Below are positions 18,974-27,500 of a DNA stretch of 64,000 bases, one piece after another; position 1 is the first letter of the stretch; the number at the start of each line of letters is the position of its first letter. Below the pieces are notes generated by a model, which did not search any database, was not told where the DNA came from, and saw only the letters and a program-made list of their open reading frames with translations. The stretch lies in the NCBI RefSeq assembly GCF_019037185.1, contig NZ_JAHHXM010000002.1, positions 1-64,000 on the forward strand, read 5' to 3'. Made by a program: the position numbers and the translations under genes. The stretch comes from Oceanobacillus caeni. GTDB lineage: Bacteria > Bacillota > Bacilli > Bacillales > Amphibacillaceae.

Positions 18974-19879
18974 TTAGTACTCATCTTTACGGAATCCAAA
19001 TTCATATAATTGACTTTGTTTATTTCGCCAATCCTTCTTAACTTTCACCCATAATTCAAGATATACTTTTGATCCTAGTAAGGCTTCGATATCTTTCCGA
19101 GCTTTCTTCCCAATTTCTTTTAGCATACTTCCTTGTTTACCAATAAGGATTCCTTTTTGTGTTTTCCTTTCCGTAACAATAGTTGCTTGTATAAAAACAG
19201 CGTTTGATTCCCTTTGTTCCAGGTTTTCCAATACAACTGCGATAGAATGAGGTATTTCTTCTCTTGTTAATTCCAACACTTTTTCTCTTATTAATTCCGT
19301 TATAATAAACCTTTCTGGGTGGTCAGTAATTTGCTCTTCAGGATAATATTGTGGTCCCTTAGGTAAATGGCCTTTTAATACATCTAGTAAATGTGTAACA
19401 TTATTTCCTTGTAAAGCCGAGATGGGAATAATTTCATCAAAGTCGACTTTATCCTTATATTCATCGATTAAAGGGAATAAATCATCTGGATGAATTAAAT
19501 CAATTTTATTAATAACTAGAAACACGGGAGTTTTTGCCTTTTGTAGCAAATCCATAATAAATTGATCTCCTCTTCCGTACCCTTCTTTCGCGTTAATCAT
19601 AAAGATAACTGCATCTACTTCATTTAGTGTGTTCTCAGCTACTTGAACCATAAAGTCGCCTAAACGATGTTTTGGTTTGTGAATTCCCGGTGTATCAATA
19701 AAAACCATTTGTGCATCATTCGTAGTTAAAACACCTTGAATTTTATTTCGTGTTGTTTGCGGTTTATCACTCATAATAGCAATTTTTTGTCCAATGACTT
19801 TATTTAAAAATGTTGATTTTCCAACATTTGGTCGACCTATTATAGCAATAAACCCCGATTTGTAATTATTATTTTCCAT
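18974..19879 (-). CDS. era: GTPase Era
   Basis: Essential ribosome assembly GTPase, 301 residues, binding the 3' end of 16S rRNA. G1 GRPNVGKS near residue 15, G2 region TTRNKIQG, G3 DTPGIHKP near 62, G4 NKID near 124, then a C-terminal KH domain with [11 protein letters not shown] near 240. Start ATG 19879 ([10 protein letters not shown]) follows GTGGAGG by 7 nt; eleven open codons upstream are excluded. In B. subtilis cdd lies directly upstream; here a repeat cluster takes that place. Confidence 0.96.
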   Translation of the reverse strand: MENNNYKSGFIAIIGRPNVGKSTFLNKVIGQKIAIMSDKPQTTRNKIQGVLTTNDAQMVFIDTPGIHKPKHRLGDFMVQVAENTLNEVDAVIFMINAKEGYGRGDQFIMDLLQKAKTPVFLVINKIDLIHPDDLFPLIDEYKDKVDFDEIIPISALQGNNVTHLLDVLKGHLPKGPQYYPEEQITDHPERFIITELIREKVLELTREEIPHSIAVVLENLEQRESNAVFIQATIVTERKTQKGILIGKQGSMLKEIGKKARKDIEALLGSKVYLELWVKVKKDWRNKQSQLYEFGFRKDEY

Positions 19880-19948
19880 GTTGCAACCTCCACGAACGTC
19901 AGATTTATACATATCATACTATAACTTGTGCAATCTTTCATACTTTAT

Positions 19949-20040
19949 ATTAGAAAACTTGGCATTCGCTATTAGGTTGGGCGAATGCCTTAGTTGCACT
20001 TATGTAGACGGGAAAGATTTTTATACTTTCCTACCTGCTA
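19949..20040 (+). repeat. Family A intergenic repeat, copy 3 (near consensus)
   Basis: Hairpin 1 arms GGCATTCGC and GCGAATGCC around an 11-nt loop, then TAGTTGCACTTATGTAGAC, then hairpin 2 GGGAAAG / CTTTCCT. On the minus strand the end reads GGCATTCGC...GCGAATGCC-AAGTTTTC, terminator-like, downstream of dgkA. Confidence 0.85.
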
Positions 20041-20157
20041 AAGAAAACTTCCATCAGTGGGGGTTCTTCATCCTCTCTGATGGTTAGTCGTACTTTTCGG
20101 ACCTTTACGGGCAGTTGGTCTCCAACCAACCTTCTTAGCTTGAGGTGGGATAATTTT
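20041..20157 (+). repeat. Family B structured repeat, copy 1
   Basis: Begins ACTTCCATCAGTGGGGG and pairs with a CTGATGG arm before TTAGTCG; then GGACCTTTACGGGCAGTTGG and a final GAGGTGGGATAA. It abuts family A copy 3. Read on the minus strand it ends with the CCATCAG/CTGATGG hairpin followed by AAGTTTTCTTT, downstream of dgkA. Confidence 0.7.
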
Positions 20158-20205
20158 CTAGTTTTTAATCGCTAAAAAATAAGCCCTATAGAAAAGGACT
20201 TATTA

Positions 20206-20580
20206 TCATAATAACTTATATAAACTTGGAATAAAAATAATTGTACCAATGATGACCGCAATAATTACAGAAATAAGAACTGCACCCGCTGCAGCATCTT
20301 TTATATATTTGGCTTGCGGGTGATATTCCGGTTTTATGTAATCAACTATAGCTTCGGTTACACTGTTAATCATTTCAGTAACTAATACCAAACCAATCGC
20401 GAAAAACACAAACATCCATTCTAACAATGAAATTTCAAATATAAATCCGCAAACGACTACAACAAGGGTGGCCGCCAAATGAATACGAAAATTGTATTCA
20501 TTTTTTACGGTTTCCTTAATCCCATTCCACGCATGCGAAAAACCAATCTTTTTTTTCTTATCTTTCAAGACCAAATTCAC
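20206..20580 (-). CDS. dgkA: Diacylglycerol/undecaprenol kinase family protein DgkA
   Basis: 124 residues with three transmembrane helices (about 33-52, 55-75, 97-120). The DgkA signature TEMINSVTEAIVD near residue 68 and KDAAAGAV near 93 hold the active-site Glu and Asn. In Bacillus this protein is mainly an undecaprenol kinase recycling the cell wall lipid carrier. Taken from GTG 20580; a TTG at 20568 has a better site (AGGTGA, 8-nt spacer) and may be the true start. Overlaps ybeY's end, so the two are coupled. Confidence 0.9.
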   Translation of the reverse strand: MNLVLKDKKKKIGFSHAWNGIKETVKNEYNFRIHLAATLVVVVCGFIFEISLLEWMFVFFAIGLVLVTEMINSVTEAIVDYIKPEYHPQAKYIKDAAAGAVLISVIIAVIIGTIIFIPSLYKLL

Positions 20581-21028
20581 CTAGGATTTCTTCTTGCCTT
20601 GCAAACATTTTCTTTTCATCTTGTTCATTCATGTGATCATAACCGAGTAAATGAAGAAGTCCATGTACTGCGAGAAAACCTAATTCTCTTTCATAAGAAT
20701 GATTATATTCTTCTGCTTGCTCTTTCGCTTTCTCAATAGAGATAATGATATCACCAAGCGTTTCTGGGATATCCATATCTTCATCGATAATCTCTAATTC
20801 GCCTTCAACGGACTCCTGCATTGCAAATGAAATAACATCAGTTGGAGTATCCTTACCTCGATAATCTCTATTAATTTCTTGAATTTCTTTATTAGTAACA
20901 AAATTAATCGAAATCTCGGCCTCTTCGTTTATATTTTCCTTTTCTGCTGCAAATTGAAGTAAACGTTCTAGTAAATCAATAATCTCTTTGTCCATATTCT
21001 GCGTATTATCTTGAAAATCTATATTCAT
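20558..21028 (-). CDS. ybeY: Endoribonuclease YbeY (16S rRNA maturation)
   Basis: 156-residue zinc hydrolase acting in 16S rRNA 3'-end processing and ribosome quality control. The catalytic zinc site HGLLHLLGYDH is near residue 125, and NKEIQEINRDYRGKDTPTDVISF (split around residues 48-70) is the conserved core. ATG overlaps the pgpH stop by one base (TAATG). Part of a phoH-pgpH-ybeY-dgkA operon, the standard Bacillus order (phoH-yqfF-yqfG-dgkA). Confidence 0.95.
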   Translation of the reverse strand: MNIDFQDNTQNMDKEIIDLLERLLQFAAEKENINEEAEISINFVTNKEIQEINRDYRGKDTPTDVISFAMQESVEGELEIIDEDMDIPETLGDIIISIEKAKEQAEEYNHSYERELGFLAVHGLLHLLGYDHMNEQDEKKMFARQEEILGEFGLER

Positions 21029-23142
21029 TATTTTTCCTCCTCTTTTGGATATTGAATTCTGGAATGAAATATTCCTTTTAATGTATCGAATAACGTTTGT
21101 TGAATAATTTTTAGTTCCTTTAGTGTAAGAGGACTTTCATCTAGTTGCCCATCAGACATACGATCATGAATAATAGACGTGATAATATCCTCTATTTTTT
21201 CTTCCGTTGGTTCTTTTAATGAACGGACTGCTGCCTCCACTGAATCACATATATTGATTATCGCTGCTTCTTTCGTTTGTGGTTTTGGACCAGGGTACCT
21301 AAAGTCCAGTTCTTTCACATGATTATTTTTTTCCTTTTCTTTAAAATAAAAGTATTTTAATAAAGATGTTCCATGATGCTGTAGTGCAATGTCTATGATC
21401 TCTTTAGGCATTTTATATTTTTTTAAATAGTTTGCACCGTCATACGGATGACGAATTATGATTTCTGCACTCTGCTTTGGACTAATAAAATCATGTGGAT
21501 TTTGAATGGATAATTGATTTTCTACAAAATAATGAGGTTTCACGGTTTTGCCAATATCGTGATAGTATGCACCGACTCTTGCCAATAAACCATTCGCCCC
21601 TATAGCTTCACAAGCTGTTTCACTTAAATTAGCAACCATAACTGAATGATGGTACGTACCTGGTGCCTCAGTCAATAACTTTTTTAATAATGGTTGATTA
21701 GGATTAGACAGTTGTAGTAATTTCACATCAGATAGCATATTTAATCCCGCTTCAAAGAATGGAAGTAATCCAATCGTAAGCACAGCCGATAAGAATGCAG
21801 CAAACATAGCAAACCCTAATTGAATAAAAAGATCTTGTATGGAATATTTTTCAAAAGACAAAAATATAAATAGAAGTACGGTCATCGTATTTACAACCAT
21901 AATCCCTAGCCCAGACTTTAGAATTGCAGTTCTATCTTTCACATTCATCAGAAAGTATAAACCCGCGACCTGTGAAATTAATATGTAAAGACCCGCTTCC
22001 GCATTTAAATATCCCGTGATTTTCCCATTGAAAATAAAGCCAGCTAAAATCGCATAAATAATAGCCATTACAAATGCCATTCGTTCATTTATTAAAAGTT
22101 TTAATAATAAAGCACTAGTCGCAATCGGTACGATATAAAAAATTTCATTATACTCCTCCGTATATAGACTAACTATTTTCATTAGGGCAATCCCAATAAC
22201 GGTAACGATAACAATCGTAATTATTTTATTATTATCCAAATTATTATCTTTGTTCATTCGATACATTTCAAAACCGATTACTAGTGAAATAAGAACAATT
22301 AATAACAACATACCTAATAGAGGGAAAATATTCCTCTGACTGTCAAGAACACCAACTAATTCAAGATTCTCATAGATTTGATTAGTAATAGTTTGTCCCT
22401 CACGTACAATAACTTCTCCAGCCCTAATCATAACTGGATCAACACTTCCTGCAGCTTCCTTCCTTGCTTCCATCGTTTGTTCCACGTCAAAGAATGAATT
22501 TTCCACTACAAGAAATTTAGTTAGTTCCGTCAGTGGTTTTTTAATATTATCGTTTAGGGTAGAATATTTAATTTTATCCTGAACATTAGCAATGGCGGTT
22601 TGTAAATTCTCAGTTCTCACTCCATCATTCAACGTTTCACGGAGAGCTTGGATTAATAATGTAAAACCTTTTTCCCGGTCTTCTTTAGAAGCCTCAATTA
22701 ATTGTAAAAAAGTTTGGTCCTTTACCGACATAGAAATATCTTCTGATAACAATTGATTTAATTTTTGAACCTTTTCTTGTCCTGTCATTGGTTTATTATC
22801 TGTAACTTCTTTGCCTTCTTCATGAAGCGTATGTATCGCTTCTCTTATTTCTTCTGCAAAACTAATTCTTTCTTTCGTTACTTCATCAGATACAAGATAT
22901 CGATCGGAAACAGATTGAACCGTCTCCCTTGTTTTTCGTTCTGTTTCTTTTTCATCCTCTATCGTAATTGGGGAACGAATCGTTTCTTTTGCTGTACTAA
23001 AGCGAGTAATATCGTATGTCTTAGTGTTTACATTATCTAATGTAATAAAAAAGAAGAAAATACCTAACAAGACTACCGATGGAATAATGAAAAGTCCAGA
23101 GGTGTGCTTTTTAAATAGTGAACGAAACCATTTCTTTTTCAA
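21028..23142 (-). CDS. pgpH: Cyclic-di-AMP phosphodiesterase PgpH (7TM-HD)
   Basis: 704-residue membrane HD-domain enzyme that degrades c-di-AMP. One N-terminal TM helix (about 14-34), an extracellular 7TMR-HDED domain (40-270), seven TM helices (about 275-470), then the cytosolic HD domain with HHSVMVANLSE near 505, YYHDIGKT near 535, RHPYDG and LQHHG. Start is TTG 23142: AGGGGTGA lies 5 nt upstream, while the ATG 21 nt earlier lacks a site. Name pgpH/yqfF. c-di-AMP controls potassium and osmotic balance, relevant in a salt-tolerant host. Confidence 0.94.
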   Translation of the reverse strand: MKKKWFRSLFKKHTSGLFIIPSVVLLGIFFFFITLDNVNTKTYDITRFSTAKETIRSPITIEDEKETERKTRETVQSVSDRYLVSDEVTKERISFAEEIREAIHTLHEEGKEVTDNKPMTGQEKVQKLNQLLSEDISMSVKDQTFLQLIEASKEDREKGFTLLIQALRETLNDGVRTENLQTAIANVQDKIKYSTLNDNIKKPLTELTKFLVVENSFFDVEQTMEARKEAAGSVDPVMIRAGEVIVREGQTITNQIYENLELVGVLDSQRNIFPLLGMLLLIVLISLVIGFEMYRMNKDNNLDNNKIITIVIVTVIGIALMKIVSLYTEEYNEIFYIVPIATSALLLKLLINERMAFVMAIIYAILAGFIFNGKITGYLNAEAGLYILISQVAGLYFLMNVKDRTAILKSGLGIMVVNTMTVLLFIFLSFEKYSIQDLFIQLGFAMFAAFLSAVLTIGLLPFFEAGLNMLSDVKLLQLSNPNQPLLKKLLTEAPGTYHHSVMVANLSETACEAIGANGLLARVGAYYHDIGKTVKPHYFVENQLSIQNPHDFISPKQSAEIIIRHPYDGANYLKKYKMPKEIIDIALQHHGTSLLKYFYFKEKEKNNHVKELDFRYPGPKPQTKEAAIINICDSVEAAVRSLKEPTEEKIEDIITSIIHDRMSDGQLDESPLTLKELKIIQQTLFDTLKGIFHSRIQYPKEEEK

Positions 23143-23178
23143 TTGTATCACCCCTAAATTCATTCATGATACAGAAAT

Positions 23179-23202
23179 AAGACCCATGGATGCGAGGGTC
23201 TT
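23179..23202 (-). terminator. Hairpin between phoH and pgpH
   Basis: AAGACCC / GGGTCTT with a 10-nt loop, followed by ATTTCTG rather than a clean T-run. Likely weak terminator or mRNA processing/stabilising hairpin inside the operon. Confidence 0.45.
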
Positions 23203-23207
23203 ACATC

Positions 23208-24179
23208 TTATTGTATATCATGAATCGCTTTTTCATAGGCTTCAATTATTTTCTGTACCAAAGGATGTCTAACTACATCTGATTGTTGTAAATATACAAA
23301 CGAAATATCTTTGACATCTGTTAATAAGTCTTTAGCAACTTTTAATCCAGATGTGGCCCCTTTAGGTAAATCAATTTGTGTGATATCTCCTGTAATAACC
23401 ATTTTGGAACCAAACCCTAACCTCGTTAAGAACATTTTCATTTGTGCCGTTGTTGTATTTTGTGCTTCATCTAATATTACAAATGCATCATCCAATGTTC
23501 TTCCTCGCATATACGCTAATGGAGCAATTTCAATCGTTTCCCTTTCGACTAGGCGCAAAGTATGTTCTGCCCCTAAAACATCATGTAATGCATCATATAA
23601 AGGACGTAAATAAGGATCAACTTTTTCTTTCAAATCCCCTGGTAAAAAACCAAGGCTTTCGCCAGCTTCAACTGCTGGACGAGTAAGGATAATTCGTTTT
23701 ACTTCTCCTTTTTTTAATGCATGTACAGCCATAACAACAGCTAAATAAGTTTTACCAGTTCCAGCTGGACCAATTCCAAATACCAAATCTTTAGATTTAA
23801 TTGCTGAAATGTAATTCTTCTGACCAAGGGTTTTAACTCTAATCGATTTACCGTTTGCATTTTTTGTGATTTCATCTTCAAAAAGCGTTTCTAATTGATT
23901 AATTTTCCCTACCTTAGCTAAATCAACAGCATAAACGATGTCACGTTCAGAAATAGTAATTCCTTTCCTGACAATGGTTAATAGGCTTGTTAAAATTTCT
24001 TGCACAAGCTTAATTGCGTAATCATCACCTGAAACCCTAACAAGTTCACCTCTTGATACAATAGAGACCTGTAGTTTCTTTTCTATTAATTTCAAGTGTT
24101 TGTCATTAGTACCAAATAAAGCCAATGCTTCATTAGGATCTGCAACATGCAAATTAATTTCTGTTAAATGTTCAGCCAT
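23208..24179 (-). CDS. phoH: PhoH family ATPase
   Basis: 323-residue PhoH-like P-loop ATPase, thought to act with YbeY in RNA metabolism. Walker A GPAGTGKTYLAV near residue 130, GFLPGDLKEKVDPYLRPLYD near 175, Walker B ILDEAQN near 233. An N-terminal KH-like region covers about 1-90. ATG 24179 (M-AEHLTEINLH) follows AAGGAGATTAGCT; the open frame upstream runs into a family B repeat and is not coding. First gene of the phoH-pgpH-ybeY-dgkA group. Confidence 0.93.
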   Translation of the reverse strand: MAEHLTEINLHVADPNEALALFGTNDKHLKLIEKKLQVSIVSRGELVRVSGDDYAIKLVQEILTSLLTIVRKGITISERDIVYAVDLAKVGKINQLETLFEDEITKNANGKSIRVKTLGQKNYISAIKSKDLVFGIGPAGTGKTYLAVVMAVHALKKGEVKRIILTRPAVEAGESLGFLPGDLKEKVDPYLRPLYDALHDVLGAEHTLRLVERETIEIAPLAYMRGRTLDDAFVILDEAQNTTTAQMKMFLTRLGFGSKMVITGDITQIDLPKGATSGLKVAKDLLTDVKDISFVYLQQSDVVRHPLVQKIIEAYEKAIHDIQ

Positions 24180-24225
24180 AGCTAATCTCCTTGATTTATC
24201 ACGTCTTAACTGTCCGCAATACCCC

Positions 24226-24305
24226 ATTTATCGGGACAGGCAGCCAGTAGAGCCCTGATAAGTTCAACTAACATTCAGTCAGGATAAGATCCCCACCTGA
24301 GTGTG
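24226..24305 (+). repeat. Family B-related repeat (divergent), copy 2
   Basis: Contains GATAAGTTCAACTAACATTC and an imperfect hairpin CATTCAGTCAGG / CCCCACCTGAGTG, matching the distal part of the copy at 56.4-56.6 kb (TTCAGTGGG / CCCACTGAA). Lies between yqfD's end and phoH. Confidence 0.5.
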
Positions 24306-24307
24306 TT

Positions 24308-25519
24308 TCACTTTATAGGTTGTACACGTGCAATATTTTCCTCAACTGTAAATATTATATTCATTTTAACTTTACCATTCTCCATACGTTCATGCAAAAC
24401 TTTTTCTGACATTATTTTGGCATCTTTTCCTAACTTTAACAATAATTCTGACCTAGCTTGTTCCATTCCTGTTTGGATTGCTTCTTCTTTTGTTCTTTCT
24501 CCTTTATAGGATACCTTCTCACTTAGAACGGTATCTACAATTTTTATCGGCAATTCCCACTTCAAAAAATTAATCGAACTTACTTTCGTATCATAATGAA
24601 TTTGTTCATATTCTGGATCTCCGAAACCCCAAACCGGAAATTTAAAATCCGCAATTTGAATATAATATTTGGTTTCTTTATTGCCTGTCAGTTCTTCATA
24701 ACTATATTCTATGGGGGATGCAACTTTTACTTCATACCAAGTCTCAGCAGTAATTTCTCCTTCTGCGGCAACATAATTAACTTTTTTCTCCTTCTCTTTC
24801 TCACTTTCTTCCTCTTGATCATTCGAACTAATTTTGCCCGATACTAGTAAATCTCCCGGTTCAACATAATCATTTACTTGAACCATCGGAAGTCCTTTAG
24901 CTACATACATTTTTTTTATTACACCCTTTTTTGTAGCTATAAGATTTCGAGGCCCTTGTTTTTCCTCTTCCTTAACAATTAGTTTTTCTACTCCTTCAAG
25001 GGAATAGGTTGTCCCTCTTTGATTTACACCAACCCATAAGAGTTCAGGAACATCTTCAACTAATTTTTGCTGAATTAAATTAGGTTGGTCTATGGAGAAC
25101 ATCCAAGCACCTCGATGAATTCCATATTCATCTAATTGTTTAATTATTTTTTCTTCAATATCTTTAGGTACACCGGTAATCTCCACTTTCCAAAGAATAT
25201 TAGATAAGAAAAAAGCTAATAAGACACTTAAAAAGATTGCTAATAAGAGGGGTCTTTTCTTAATAAATCTATTGAAGATAAAAGGGTAACCTTTCTTATT
25301 AATAAAAGTTAATTTATAATGTGTGCCCCTAATAATTAATCTTAAATGACTAATATCTTTCAATCTAACATTACCTTCACAAGCATCTTGTTCAACTTTT
25401 CTTATATTCCAAACGGTTATCCCTTTTTTTGTACATTCTTGGAAAAATAATTCAGGATAATTTCCTTTAACTAGAATCGTGACATACCCGCTAAAAAAAG
25501 TCCCCTGTACCTGTCTCAT
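24308..25519 (-). CDS. yqfD: Sporulation protein YqfD
   Basis: 403 residues, one transmembrane helix at about 88-107 and large outer domain; YqfD is in the sigma E regulon and needed for efficient sporulation. Conserved pieces: VKGNYPELFFQEC near 17, RGTHYKLTFINKKGYPF (split near 64), ITGVPKDIEEKI near 115, and a basic lysine/glutamate-rich insertion at about 235-250. ATG after AGGAGGAGGAA, 26 nt downstream of yqfC. Homologous to stage IV type proteins; biochemical role unknown. Confidence 0.92.
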   Translation of the reverse strand: MRQVQGTFFSGYVTILVKGNYPELFFQECTKKGITVWNIRKVEQDACEGNVRLKDISHLRLIIRGTHYKLTFINKKGYPFIFNRFIKKRPLLLAIFLSVLLAFFLSNILWKVEITGVPKDIEEKIIKQLDEYGIHRGAWMFSIDQPNLIQQKLVEDVPELLWVGVNQRGTTYSLEGVEKLIVKEEEKQGPRNLIATKKGVIKKMYVAKGLPMVQVNDYVEPGDLLVSGKISSNDQEEESEKEKEKKVNYVAAEGEITAETWYEVKVASPIEYSYEELTGNKETKYYIQIADFKFPVWGFGDPEYEQIHYDTKVSSINFLKWELPIKIVDTVLSEKVSYKGERTKEEAIQTGMEQARSELLLKLGKDAKIMSEKVLHERMENGKVKMNIIFTVEENIARVQPIK

Positions 25520-25545
25520 TTCCTCCTCCTATTGCTACAACAAAA

Positions 25546-25827
25546 TTAATTGGATAAAAATTTAATATCCGTTATGGTGCCTTCTAATAAGATTTCTTCG
25601 GGTAGCATCATTTTTAAAACAAATGAATTCCCTTTAATCTGAACATATCCTTTATTCACTTTTAATTTTAATTCCGTGTCAGAATACGTTACCAACCCTT
25701 GGTGATTTTCTATATACACGTGAATCTGTCCAATTACTGTAATCCGAGGTAACTCAAGGATCACATCAGAAGGAAGTGCAAAAGAATTAATTAATAATGA
25801 TTGGACACGTTGCCTGAATTTTTTCAC
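25546..25827 (-). CDS. yqfC: Sporulation protein YqfC
   Basis: 93 residues, same size as B. subtilis YqfC, a sigma E-dependent protein of unknown biochemistry. Family features: LELPRITVIGQIHVYIENHQG (near 23-43), and a beta-rich C-terminal half. GTG start after GAGGGGGATG. Pairs with yqfD downstream in the conserved yqfC-yqfD order; a spacer of 130 nt upstream should hold their promoter. Confidence 0.92.
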   Translation of the reverse strand: MKKFRQRVQSLLINSFALPSDVILELPRITVIGQIHVYIENHQGLVTYSDTELKLKVNKGYVQIKGNSFVLKMMLPEEILLEGTITDIKFLSN

Positions 25828-25904
25828 GTATGCATCCCCCTCTCATTTCCATCTTATGTATCAAATAAATAGTTAAGAACTTAACTAATCCATTAATCAA
25901 GAAA

Positions 25905-25946
25905 TTAAAAAAGCCACCAGCTATAAATAATTTCTTCGCTGGTGGC
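25905..25946 (-). terminator. Terminator after the YqfB-like gene
   Basis: Perfect 9-bp GC-rich stem GCCACCAGC / GCTGGTGGC, then TTTTTTAATTT on the minus strand. Confidence 0.92.
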
Positions 25947-25959
25947 ATTCTTCATTATT

Positions 25960-26466
25960 TTATTTTACTTTTCTTTCCTTTATAACAGAACGGTAAGGTT
26001 TCTTTGAACGCGGTGAACCTAATACTTCGGACAAAATAATACCCTGAACTAGGTCATTGCTTTTTAATTGCATATTAAAATCTGAACGTTTCTTGATCTT
26101 CTTGGTTTTCAATATTTCAGAATTTGAGAAGCTCGGACCTTGTTCTATTGTTCGACCAATTTCTTTATTTGTATTAATTTTTTTGGCTAAACGTTCCATT
26201 TGGGCTTTTTGTTGTTCCCCAATAGAAGGCTGTTGTACGGATTCTTCCATTGTATCTTCCATTTTGGAAGTGTAAACAGGTCTTTTATTCGTTGTTTGTG
26301 TCTTCCTTGAAGAAGTTTGGACTGTTTTCGGTATAGTTTTTGGCTTATTAGGCTTTTTATTTTTCTTTTGTTCTTCAGCATTCTTTTTAAAAAAACTAAA
26401 TATTCCTGAGAGGATAACTAGAATTAAAAAGAAGTTACTAAAAATCGCATCTAATATTGCATCCAT
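25960..26466 (-). CDS. YqfB-like membrane-anchored protein of unknown function
   Basis: 168 residues: one N-terminal transmembrane segment (about 8-25), then a basic, low-complexity cytoplasmic stretch (residues 28-65, many K, T, Q, P), and a better conserved end with LVQGIILSEVLGSPRSKKPY near 137-156. It follows floA by 27 nt and lies where yqfB sits in B. subtilis, so it likely belongs to the yqeZ-floA operon, ended by the strong terminator at 25905-25946. No enzyme motif; a microdomain-related role is only suggested by context. Confidence 0.65.
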   Translation of the reverse strand: MDAILDAIFSNFFLILVILSGIFSFFKKNAEEQKKNKKPNKPKTIPKTVQTSSRKTQTTNKRPVYTSKMEDTMEESVQQPSIGEQQKAQMERLAKKINTNKEIGRTIEQGPSFSNSEILKTKKIKKRSDFNMQLKSNDLVQGIILSEVLGSPRSKKPYRSVIKERKVK

Positions 26467-26493
26467 GTTACCCTTCCTTTCACATGGAAGTGA

Positions 26494-27489
26494 TTAATTA
26501 TTTTCATGATCGTCATCATTTTCTTTAGACAATTTACCAATAGAATCGCGCATATCAGTATCTGCATTGATATTTTGGTAATTTAGATAGTCCATGACAC
26601 CCATTTTTCCAGAGCGAAGTGCTTCTGCTAATGCTAGCGGTACATCTGCTTCCGCTTCTACTACTCTAGCACGCATTTCTTGAACACGGGCCACCATTTC
26701 TTGTTCTTGAGCTACTGCCATTGCACGACGTTCCTCTGCTTTAGCCTGTGCAATATTTTTATCTGCTTCAGCCTGGTCAGTTTGTAAAATAGCTCCAATG
26801 TTTTTACCGATGTCCACATCTGCAATATCAATGGATAGGATTTCAAACGCTGTTCCAGCATCAAGTCCCTTTTCTAATACAGTATGAGAAATAGAGTCAG
26901 GATTTTCTAGTACTTTTGCATGTGTTTCAGAACCACCGATTGTACTAACAACCCCTTCACCTACACGAGCAATGATGGTTTCTTCGCCGGCACCACCGAC
27001 TAAACGATCAATATTGGCACGAACAGTTATTCTTGCTTTTGCCTTCACTTCTATACCATCAATAGCAATACCAGAAATAAAAGGAGTTTCAATCACTTCT
27101 GGGTTAACACTCATTTGTACCGCTTCAAGAACATCACGACCTGCTAAATCAATTGCTGCTGCCCTTTCAAAGCTAAGCTCAATATTCGCTCGGTGTGCAG
27201 CAATTAACGCATTAACAACACGGTCAACATTCCCACCTGCTAAATAATGACTCTCTAGTTGGTTAATTTTCACATTTAATCCTGCCTTATGAGCTTTAAT
27301 TAATGGGTTAATAACCCTGTTCGGCACTACTCGACGTAAACGCATACCAACTAACGTGAAAATACTAACTTTTACCCCAGCTGCTAATGCGCTAATCCAA
27401 AGTGCTACTGGAATAAATGTAAATAATATAACTACCGCAATGATAATAATTGCAATGATTATAAGCGGCATTAAATCGTAAATCAACAT
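26494..27489 (-). CDS. floA: Flotillin-like protein FloA
   Basis: 331-residue scaffold of functional membrane microdomains. An N-terminal hydrophobic hairpin (residues 6-45), SPFH/PHB-like domain, long helical region with [21 protein letters not shown]-type EA repeats around 235-275. ATG after TTAGGAGGAAATTAG. It follows yqeZ (NfeD) by 11 nt, the typical NfeD-flotillin operon. In B. subtilis FloA influences membrane fluidity, secretion and biofilm signalling. Confidence 0.95.
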   Translation of the reverse strand: MLIYDLMPLIIIAIIIIAVVILFTFIPVALWISALAAGVKVSIFTLVGMRLRRVVPNRVINPLIKAHKAGLNVKINQLESHYLAGGNVDRVVNALIAAHRANIELSFERAAAIDLAGRDVLEAVQMSVNPEVIETPFISGIAIDGIEVKAKARITVRANIDRLVGGAGEETIIARVGEGVVSTIGGSETHAKVLENPDSISHTVLEKGLDAGTAFEILSIDIADVDIGKNIGAILQTDQAEADKNIAQAKAEERRAMAVAQEQEMVARVQEMRARVVEAEADVPLALAEALRSGKMGVMDYLNYQNINADTDMRDSIGKLSKENDDDHENN

Positions 27490-27500
27490 CTAATTTCCTC

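Noticed and set aside
24180-24227. Longer phoH start in the open frame upstream
   Set aside because: The extra codons run into a family B repeat and there is no ribosome site; AAGGAGATTAGCT marks ATG 24179.
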